DNA of 5,510 nt from an uncultured Selenomonadaceae bacterium (GTDB taxonomy: Bacteria; Bacillota; Negativicutes; Selenomonadales; Selenomonadaceae): NCBI GenBank assembly GCA_905236665.1, contig CAJONF010000066.1, positions 1 through 5,510 on the forward strand, in the 5' to 3' direction. Of the stretch, positions 1 to 4,668 are shown one piece after another. The first letter of the stretch is position 1; every line of letters starts with the position of its first letter. The notes under the pieces were generated by a model, which did not search any database, was not told where the DNA came from, and saw nothing but the letters and a program-made list of their open reading frames with translations. The translations under genes and the position numbers were made by a program.

Positions 1-90
1 CCTCCAAAAAAGTTTTCAAGCAAATTATATTCCAAAGCCGCCGCTCAATCAACGGCAGGAAAAATTTTTAATCTGCAGAAAAAATTTTAG
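1..90 (+). CDS. Possible 3' end of an upstream gene (29 residues, unidentified)
   Basis: The frame beginning at base 1 stays open for 29 codons and stops at TAG 88-90, 14 nt before the cbiE start. That spacing fits the tight packing of the genes that follow. Its codons resemble the neighbours: it contains AAA ATT TTT and a GCC GCC GCT CAA run that also occurs in frame in cbiE at 678-691. The predicted tail is Lys- and Ala-rich, ends NLQKKF, and I recognise no family in it. The other two plus frames are also open for most of this stretch, so frame choice is weak. The competing reading is that 1-90 is intergenic and carries a minus-strand promoter (see 24-52). Confidence 0.3.
   Translation, partial: PPKKFSSKLYSKAAAQSTAGKIFNLQKKF
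24..52 (-). promoter_or_regulatory. Candidate minus-strand sigma-A-type promoter
   Basis: Read on the minus strand, TTGATT (47-52) lies 17 bp upstream of a perfect TATAAT (24-29). A GGAGG ribosome-binding-like sequence follows at 5-1, right at the window edge. Together these would suit a divergent gene starting just outside the window. The signal is short and lies in A/T-rich DNA, and it conflicts with the reading of 1-90 as coding sequence on the plus strand. Confidence 0.25.
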
Positions 91-92
91 AT

Positions 93-100
93 GAGGTGAT
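93..100 (+). promoter_or_regulatory. Ribosome binding site deciding the cbiE start
   Basis: GAGGTGAT ends 4 nt before TTG 105, which puts its core at normal spacing. The in-frame GTG at 96 lies inside this site and so cannot use it. This favours TTG 105 as the start. Confidence 0.6.
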
Positions 101-104
101 AACT

Positions 105-746
105 TTGCAGAAAAAAATTATCGTGGCGGGAATTGGACCTGGTAGCAAAGATTATATTACGCCCCTTGCTCTAAAAAAAATTCGGGCGGCAAAATTTTTA
201 GTCGGTGGACGGCGTGCGTTGGAAGAATTTTCTGCGCCGAATCAAATCACCTGCGCGATAACCCGCGACCTTGACGCGCCGATAAATTTTATCCGCGAAA
301 AAATTTTGCTCGGTGAAGTCGTTGTCATGGTTAGCGGCGACCCGGGTTATTATTCGTTGCTCGATTTGCTTAGAAAAAAATTTCCGCCCGAATCAATCGA
401 AGTTATCCCGTCAATCAGCGCAATGCAGCTCGCCTTTGCAAAAATTTCCTTGCCGTGGCACGAAGCAACGCTTTTAAGTTTTCACGGGCGGCAACCTGCG
501 CGGGAGTCTTTGCAATTTTCGGCGGGAAAAATTTTAGGGCTGCTCACCGATGCCGAATTCAATTCCGCGACAATTTCTGAACTTTTGCTGGATTGCGGCT
601 GGGATAAAAATTCTTCCGTCACGATTTGCTCCCGCCTGTCCTATCCCGACGAAAAAATTTTTACGACAACTTTAGCCGCCGCCGCTCAATCTTTGCCTGT
701 AAAGCATTGCATTTTAATTGTCAGCAGTTATAATCACGTTGCTTGA
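105..746 (+). CDS. cbiE: Cobalt-precorrin-7 (C5)-methyltransferase CbiE
   Basis: CbiE is an SAM-dependent tetrapyrrole methylase that methylates C5 in corrin ring synthesis (cobalamin pathway, cytosol). CbiT, or a fused CbiT domain, does the C15 methylation and decarboxylation. The 213-residue protein has the family landmarks in order: GIGPG at 9-13, a VSGDPGYYSLL motif at 76-86 (SAM-binding region), IPSISAMQLAFA near 101-112, LPWHEA at 116-121, SFHGR at 125-129 and a LLTDAEF element near 146-152. The length is right for CbiE alone, with no CbiT domain. The start is taken as TTG 105 because GAGGTGAT sits just upstream; GTG 96 would add three residues. The TGA stop lies 22 nt before folP. It is odd that no other cobalamin gene is visible and that folate genes follow directly. 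CobL-type naming would be the aerobic equivalent; the organism's other genes decide. Confidence 0.9.
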   Translation: MQKKIIVAGIGPGSKDYITPLALKKIRAAKFLVGGRRALEEFSAPNQITCAITRDLDAPINFIREKILLGEVVVMVSGDPGYYSLLDLLRKKFPPESIEVIPSISAMQLAFAKISLPWHEATLLSFHGRQPARESLQFSAGKILGLLTDAEFNSATISELLLDCGWDKNSSVTICSRLSYPDEKIFTTTLAAAAQSLPVKHCILIVSSYNHVA

Positions 747-756
747 ATTAATTTTT

Positions 757-764
757 GGAGATGA
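757..764 (+). promoter_or_regulatory. Ribosome binding site deciding the folP start
   Basis: GGAGATGA ends 4 nt before TTG 769, with its GGAG core 8 nt from the start codon. It supports TTG 769 rather than the in-frame upstream TTG at 718, which would overlap cbiE by 29 nt and add 17 residues unlike the family. Confidence 0.6.
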
Positions 765-768
765 TTCT

Positions 769-1596
769 TTGAAAAAAATTTTTCGACTGCACGGCGGCAA
801 AAAACTTACGATCGGCGAAAAAACTTTGGTTATGGGAATTTTAAACATCACGCCCGATTCGTTTTCGGACGGCGGCAGATATTTTTCACCGGACGCGGCT
901 ATTGCCCATGCTGTTCAATTAATCGAATACGGCGCGGATATTATCGACATTGGCGCGGAATCCACTCGCCCTGGTGCCACGCCGATTAGCGCGGACGAAG
1001 AATTTTCCCGCATTGAAAAAATTTTGCCCGCGGTGACAAAGCTGGACATTCCTATTTCAATCGACACCTATAAACCCGAAGTCGCCATACAAGCTCTTGA
1101 ATTCGGCGTGGATATAATTAACGACGTGCGCGGGCTGGAAGATTTGCGCATGATTGACGTTGCGAAAAAATACGGCGCGCCCATCATCGCCATGCACAAT
1201 GAAAAATGTTCGGAAGGCGACATTATCGGTGACGTGAAAAAATTTTTCAGGCGAACATTGGAAAATTGCGCGGCTAAAGATTTCGACACGACGCAAATTA
1301 TTTTCGACCCCGGCATAGGTTTTGGCAAAACTTTTGAGGACGATATAACGATTTTGCGCCGACTCGACGAATTAAAATTCAAGCAGGAAATTACTTTGGC
1401 GATTGGTGTAAGCCGCAAAAGGTTTATAGGGCGAGTGACAGGCTTAAAGATTGATGAGCGCGACGAGGCAAGCGGTGTCGTTTGTGTACACGCTATTTCT
1501 AAGGGCGTCGACATTGTGCGCGTTCATAATGTAAAATTAATTTCAAAAATGTGTTTAATGGCAGATACATTATTGAGGAGGGAAAATTTTTTATGA
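769..1596 (+). CDS. folP: Dihydropteroate synthase (DHPS)
   Basis: DHPS condenses 6-hydroxymethyl-7,8-dihydropterin pyrophosphate with p-aminobenzoate to give 7,8-dihydropteroate, and is the sulfonamide target. The 275 residues form a TIM barrel of normal length. Landmarks are GILNITPDSFSDGG at 23-36, DIGAESTRPGA at 60-70, SIDTYKPEV at 97-105, INDVRG at 117-122, AMHN at 141-144, FDPGIGFGKT at 179-188, SRKRFIG at 215-221 and RVHNV at 251-255. Expected pterin and phosphate ligands are present (N25, D99, N118, D180, K217, R251, H253). Two small departures occur: the Asn usual after GKT-x-x is Asp (FEDD, 189-192), and the common RVHDV is RVHNV. The short loop after MHN is usual in Firmicutes enzymes. 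The TTG 769 start rests on the upstream GGAGATGA. The stop overlaps the folB start as ATGA, suggesting translational coupling. Confidence 0.96.
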   Translation: MKKIFRLHGGKKLTIGEKTLVMGILNITPDSFSDGGRYFSPDAAIAHAVQLIEYGADIIDIGAESTRPGATPISADEEFSRIEKILPAVTKLDIPISIDTYKPEVAIQALEFGVDIINDVRGLEDLRMIDVAKKYGAPIIAMHNEKCSEGDIIGDVKKFFRRTLENCAAKDFDTTQIIFDPGIGFGKTFEDDITILRRLDELKFKQEITLAIGVSRKRFIGRVTGLKIDERDEASGVVCVHAISKGVDIVRVHNVKLISKMCLMADTLLRRENFL

Positions 1597-1964
1597 CAGA
1601 CAAAATTATTTTAAACGGGCTTGAAATTATGGGGCGGCATGGCTGTTCGGAGGCGGAGCGTCAACATACGCAACCGTTTATCGTCGACGCGGAACTTTAC
1701 CTGGACTTGTCACGCGCCGGAAAAAGTGACGACCTGGGCGACACGATTGACTATGTGGCGATTCTGGGCGATATAAAAAAAATTGTCGGCGGCACCCCGC
1801 GCAATTTGATTGAAACTGTCGCGCAGGAAATTGCTGAGTTTCTTTTGCGGCGTTATCTGCTCTTAGAAGGCGTGAAAATTAAAATTCGCAAGCCTAAACC
1901 GCCCGTCAAAGAAAAATTTTCTGGCGCGGCTGTCGAAATCGTTCGTTACCGGTCTGCTAAATGA
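1593..1964 (+). CDS. folB: Dihydroneopterin aldolase
   Basis: FolB converts 7,8-dihydroneopterin to 6-hydroxymethyl-7,8-dihydropterin and glycolaldehyde, supplying HPPK. The 123-residue protein is the usual length for this tunnelling-fold enzyme. Expected active-site residues are present: E22 in SEAER, E74 in LIETVA, and K100 in KIRKPKPPV; these positions match the numbering of the well-studied Staphylococcus aureus enzyme. DLGDTIDYV at 47-55 is also typical. The loop commonly written GYHG is GRHG here (14-17), replacing an aromatic residue near the pterin pocket. The start is ATG 1593, preceded by a strong GAGGAGGG (1575-1582). An in-frame ATG at 1551 lies deep in folP, lacks this site and is rejected. 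The gene overlaps folP and folK by 4 nt each (ATGA). Confidence 0.95.
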   Translation: MTDKIILNGLEIMGRHGCSEAERQHTQPFIVDAELYLDLSRAGKSDDLGDTIDYVAILGDIKKIVGGTPRNLIETVAQEIAEFLLRRYLLLEGVKIKIRKPKPPVKEKFSGAAVEIVRYRSAK

Positions 1965-2887
1965 TTTATTATATCGGGCTTGGTTCTAATCTCGGCGAAC
2001 GTGAAAAAATTTTGCGGCGGGCGATTGAAAGCATAAAAAAAATTTCCGGCGTAAAAATTCTGCGCGTGTCATCTTTTTACGAAACGGAGCCTTGGGGCGT
2101 AATCAATCAACCGAATTTCATCAATGCCGCGATAAAAATTTCTTCAAAACGCGAGCCGCTCAACATTTTAGACGAATTACAGCGCATTGAATTGGATTTT
2201 GGGCGCATTCGCCGCGAGCATTGGGGCGCACGCACGCTAGATTTGGATATTTTGTTTATTGAAGGGCAAAAAATTTCTTCTGAACAGCTAATCGTGCCGC
2301 ATAAATTCCTTTTCGACAGAGATTTTGCACTAATACCGCTGGCAGAAATCTTCCCAACGCTAAAATTCCAACTGCACGGCGATAAAATTTCACGCGTTGC
2401 GGGTTCACCTATCGATTTTAATTTAAAATTCGTCGCTTGCGTCGATAAAAATTTCGGAATTGCCAAAAATAATGACTTGCTCTTCAAAATCCCCGCCGAC
2501 TTGAAAAATTTTCGTCAACTCACGCTCAATCACACAATTATTTTCGGCAGAAAAACTTTAAGCACTTTTCCCAATCAAAAACCGCTCGATAATCGCAGAA
2601 ATATTATTTTGAGCCGCACTTTACAAAAAATTTCCGGCGCGGAAGTTGTAAACAGCGTAGAAAATCTCTTTGAAACGCTCAATATTGCTGAAAAAAATTT
2701 TGTCATCGGCGGTGAACAGATTTTTAACGAACTCATTCCCTATGCTACAGAAATTTTTTTGTCTGTAGTAAATAAAATCACTCAAGCCGATAAATTTTTC
2801 CCGAATATTGACGATTTTTCTTTGATTGACGTAAAAAATTTCGACGATTTCGAGTTTAGGAGTTATAAACATGAGAAAAATTTTTAA
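1961..2887 (+). CDS. folK: Fused HPPK (FolK) - dihydrofolate reductase (FolA) protein
   Basis: One uninterrupted ORF of 308 residues carries two folate enzymes. Residues 1 to about 150 are HPPK, which pyrophosphorylates 6-hydroxymethyl-dihydropterin using ATP: GLGSNLGER at 6-14, ETEPWG at 41-46, QPNFINA at 50-56, RTLDLDILFI at 91-100 and VPHKFLFDRDFALIPL at 112-127. After a linker of only about 5 residues, residues 156-305 form a DHFR domain of normal length, which makes tetrahydrofolate with NADPH: VDKNFGIAKNNDLLFKIPADL at 161-181, GRKTL at 196-200, NIILSRT at 214-220, FVIGGEQIF at 247-255 and ADKFFPNID at 276-284. D180 matches the catalytic Asp27 of the E. coli enzyme. The near-invariant LPW is replaced by LLF (173-175), and the usual Thr of the YLT-like strand is Ser (S268). 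The start overlaps folB by 4 nt and the 3' end overlaps ung by 17 nt. The HPPK call is firm; DHFR activity is inferred. Confidence 0.93.
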   Translation: MIYYIGLGSNLGEREKILRRAIESIKKISGVKILRVSSFYETEPWGVINQPNFINAAIKISSKREPLNILDELQRIELDFGRIRREHWGARTLDLDILFIEGQKISSEQLIVPHKFLFDRDFALIPLAEIFPTLKFQLHGDKISRVAGSPIDFNLKFVACVDKNFGIAKNNDLLFKIPADLKNFRQLTLNHTIIFGRKTLSTFPNQKPLDNRRNIILSRTLQKISGAEVVNSVENLFETLNIAEKNFVIGGEQIFNELIPYATEIFLSVVNKITQADKFFPNIDDFSLIDVKNFDDFEFRSYKHEKNF

Positions 2888-3548
2888 AAATGATTGGGCG
2901 GAACTTTTAGACGACGAATTGAAGGAACCTTACTATCAGGAATTGCGAAAATTTTTAATTGACGAGTACAGTACGAAAAAAATCTTTCCAAATATGTACG
3001 ATATCTTCAACGCGTTACATTTTACGAGTTATTCGGCGACAAAAGTTGTAATTTTGGGACAAGATCCCTATCACGAACCAGGGCAAGCGCACGGATTGAG
3101 CTTTTCTGTCCTGCCTAATGTTCCGCCGCCACCTTCGCTGATAAATATTTTTAAGGAACTGAAAAACGATTTAAATTGTTTCATTCCGAACAATGGTTGC
3201 TTAAAACCGTGGGCAGATCAGGGCGTTTTGCTCCTAAATACCGTTTTAACTGTCCGTGCACACGCCGCAAACTCACATCGCGGGCATGGTTGGGAAATTT
3301 TCACCGATAAAATCATTAGTTTGTTAAATAATCACGAAAAACCGCTTGCATTTATACTTTGGGGCAATCCTGCGCGAAAAAAAAAGATTATGATAACAAA
3401 TCCGCAACATTTTATCGTGGAATCGGCGCATCCCAGCCCATTATCGGCGAACGGCGGATTTTTTGGCAGTCATCCGTTTTCTAAAGTCAATAATTTTCTA
3501 AAATCTGTCGGAGAAATGCCTATTGATTGGCAAATTCCAAATATTTAG
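2871..3548 (+). CDS. ung: Uracil-DNA glycosylase, family 1
   Basis: UNG excises uracil from DNA as the first step of base excision repair. The 225-residue length is typical of bacterial family 1 enzymes. All key motifs are present: GQDPYH at 63-68 with the water-activating D65, the GLSFSV uracil-pocket strand at 75-80, PPPPSL at 85-90, LLNTVLTV at 121-128 with N124 for uracil recognition, ILWG at 162-165, and HPSPLSA at 187-193 with catalytic H187 and the DNA-intercalating Leu. The start is ATG 2871, with AGGAG at 2858-2862 lying inside the end of the folK-DHFR gene. The two genes overlap by 17 nt in different frames, so translation is probably coupled. Its position beside DHFR fits a shared theme of thymidylate supply and uracil in DNA. 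Confidence 0.97.
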   Translation: MRKIFKNDWAELLDDELKEPYYQELRKFLIDEYSTKKIFPNMYDIFNALHFTSYSATKVVILGQDPYHEPGQAHGLSFSVLPNVPPPPSLINIFKELKNDLNCFIPNNGCLKPWADQGVLLLNTVLTVRAHAANSHRGHGWEIFTDKIISLLNNHEKPLAFILWGNPARKKKIMITNPQHFIVESAHPSPLSANGGFFGSHPFSKVNNFLKSVGEMPIDWQIPNI

Positions 3549-3560
3549 GGGGAAAATCTC

Positions 3561-3932
3561 ATGACGAAGAAAAATATTTCAATCGCACTGCTCGTTTTGA
3601 TGATTTTGTCAAATATTTACTTGGTTTTTCGCGTGAATTCTAATACAATGTCGATTGCCTCCTATGACGCGGGAATTTCTCAGCGCACGGGCGTCGGCAA
3701 AATGGAAAGTTTTTGGACAAAATATATTGGCGGCTCGAAAAATGTTTCTACAACTTACGAAGACCGCCAACGTGCCGAATCTGACAGCAATAATTCAATT
3801 ATTTTGCTTTTCGGGATTGATATTGTATTTATCGCCGCGCTTTACTTGGTAAATCGCAAACCAAAGCCCGCGCCCGTTCAAAATGATGAAGATGATTTTA
3901 GAAGTTCGCGCAGAGGTCGCAGAAGACGCTAA
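3561..3932 (+). CDS. Small two-helix membrane protein, function unknown
   Basis: I recognise no family for this 123-residue protein. Two hydrophobic segments stand out: residues about 6-23 (SIALLVLMILSNIYLVF) and about 79-97 (SIILLFGIDIVFIAALYLV). They are joined by a polar loop of about 55 residues containing several Ser, Asn and Thr and the aromatic patch ESFWTKY at 49-55. The C-terminus is Pro/Lys-rich, then acidic (NDEDD), then strongly basic (RRGRRRR). The positive-inside rule suggests that both ends face the cytoplasm and the loop faces out. The start is ATG 3561 with AGGGGGAAAA at 3547-3556, so the gene lies 12 nt after ung and probably belongs to the same operon. Its stop is 5 bp from the converging amidase stop. 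The ribosome binding site and sensible topology argue that it is real. Confidence 0.75.
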   Translation: MTKKNISIALLVLMILSNIYLVFRVNSNTMSIASYDAGISQRTGVGKMESFWTKYIGGSKNVSTTYEDRQRAESDSNNSIILLFGIDIVFIAALYLVNRKPKPAPVQNDEDDFRSSRRGRRRR

Positions 3933-3937
3933 TTTAG

Positions 3938-4525
3938 TTAGGAGTTAAATTCGTGGCAATAGCGTCGAATGTCGCCAAGTTTGGAATAAAGATTTTTGCC
4001 GGGACAGCTCGTGTCATTTAAATCCCTGTGACCGACAATCGCGCCTTTTTTCAGCGGATTTATTTTATATTTTTGACAAAGCCACGCTGAAAGCAGTTTT
4101 AACGAATCCATTTGCTGAGGATTGGGCTTTGCAAGTTCAAAATTTCCCGCCACACAAATTCCAACCGAATTTTTATTAAAATGCAGAGCGTGTGCACCGA
4201 TCGCAAGAGGTTTTCGTCCCTGCTCAATCGTGCCGTCTTTGCGAATTACGTAATGATAGCCGATACCCGCCCAACCGTTAACTTCTTGATGAAATTTGTG
4301 AATTTCTTCGGCTGAACTGTCCTTGTCACCGTCGGGAAAGCCGGCGTGGTGAATTACAATCGTTTCTGTAGAGATTCGCTCTTCATATTCCGTGAAATTC
4401 AAAAATAATTTGCGGATTGGCGGCTCCCACGTGTCCAAAACATAACGCGCCGCCGCTTTTCTGTTGCCGATTAAAAATTCTGTCGCTCCGAACGCCAACA
4501 CGCTCAAAAATTTTCTTCTGTCCAT
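3938..4525 (-). CDS. N-acetylmuramoyl-L-alanine amidase (Amidase_2/PGRP), exported
   Basis: This zinc amidase family cleaves the bond between MurNAc and L-alanine in peptidoglycan. The 195-residue protein has the T7-lysozyme-like fold markers: VIHHAG at 57-62 (zinc ligand H59), GWAGIGYHYVI at 84-94 (Y90 likely catalytic), IGAHA at 109-113, NSVGICVAGNFE at 119-130, and GHRDLNDTSCPG at 165-176 (zinc ligands H166 and C174). The N-terminus DRRKFLS (2-8) plus a hydrophobic stretch to about residue 20 resembles a twin-arginine signal. A Glu in the stretch and basic NRK after it make this less than perfect, so a membrane anchor is possible. The start is ATG 4523-4525, preceded by AAAGGAGC (4533-4540). 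It is transcribed away from flhF and converges on the folate operon. The role (wall turnover, spore or flagellum-related, or phage-derived) cannot be told from sequence. Confidence 0.92.
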   Translation of the reverse strand: MDRRKFLSVLAFGATEFLIGNRKAAARYVLDTWEPPIRKLFLNFTEYEERISTETIVIHHAGFPDGDKDSSAEEIHKFHQEVNGWAGIGYHYVIRKDGTIEQGRKPLAIGAHALHFNKNSVGICVAGNFELAKPNPQQMDSLKLLSAWLCQKYKINPLKKGAIVGHRDLNDTSCPGKNLYSKLGDIRRYCHEFNS

Positions 4526-4552
4526 GATTTTTGCTCCTTTGAATTTTTCTGC

Positions 4553-4561
4553 ATTATATCA
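4553..4561 (-). promoter_or_regulatory. Extended -10 promoter for the amidase gene
   Basis: The minus strand reads TGATATAAT, a perfect -10 with the TGn extension, 28 bp upstream of the amidase ATG and followed by its AAAGGAGC ribosome binding site. No good -35 lies at 16-18 bp, which is normal for extended -10 promoters. Confidence 0.55.
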
Positions 4562-4610
4562 TAAAATTTTTTCAACCGCTCCGGTGTTTGCTTGAGTGGT
4601 TTTTGTTTTG

Positions 4611-4616
4611 TATAAT
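4611..4616 (+). promoter_or_regulatory. Possible upstream -10 box (second flhF promoter)
   Basis: A perfect TATAAT lies 20 bp upstream of the extended -10 at 4628-4636. A weak -35 (TTGCTT, 4588-4593) sits at 17-bp spacing. It may be a tandem promoter or a chance match. Confidence 0.35.
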
Positions 4617-4627
4617 GGAAAAAATTT

Positions 4628-4636
4628 TGATATAAT
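4628..4636 (+). promoter_or_regulatory. Extended -10 promoter for flhF
   Basis: The plus strand reads TGATATAAT, identical to the amidase element on the other strand. It would start transcription near 4643, leaving a leader of about 26 nt before the TTG start. The -35 match at 17 bp (TTGTAT, 4608-4613) is poor. I see no sigma-28 or sigma-54 flagellar promoter sequence here. Confidence 0.55.
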
Positions 4637-4654
4637 CTCGGCAAAAAATAAAGT

Positions 4655-4662
4655 GGTGGTGA
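4655..4662 (+). promoter_or_regulatory. Ribosome binding site deciding the flhF start
   Basis: GGTGGTGA ends 6 nt before TTG 4669, and the protein from that codon begins exactly as FlhF proteins do (MQIKVFKA). Confidence 0.6.
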
Positions 4663-4668
4663 ATTCGT

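Noticed and set aside
37..50. GCCGCCGCTCAATC also present at 678-691, as a possible recombination repeat
   Set aside because: Only 14 bp, in the same codon phase with Ala-rich coding composition; no further flanking identity.
1..104. Cobalamin or tetrahydrofolate riboswitch ahead of cbiE
   Set aside because: The available leader is too short and I see no conserved B12-box or THF-type core in it; upstream sequence is not in the window.
718..768. Earlier folP start at TTG 718
   Set aside because: It would overlap cbiE by 29 nt, lacks a ribosome binding site and adds residues not typical of DHPS.
1551..1592. Earlier folB start at ATG 1551
   Set aside because: It lies inside folP; GAGGAGGG at 1575-1582 sits between it and ATG 1593, where the protein begins like other FolB sequences.
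1057..2872. Minus-strand open frames inside folP and folK-DHFR (1057-1296, 1068-1514, 2107-2487, 2621-2872)
   Set aside because: They overlap well-supported plus-strand genes, resemble no family and are shadows of codon bias.
3931..3951. Inverted repeat AATTTA...TAAATT at the convergent junction as a terminator
   Set aside because: The stem is only 6 A/T pairs with no T-run, too weak for intrinsic termination.
3655..4315. Short plus-strand frames at 3655-3852 and 4112-4315
   Set aside because: They are shadows of the membrane protein gene and of the amidase gene (antisense), with no homology seen.
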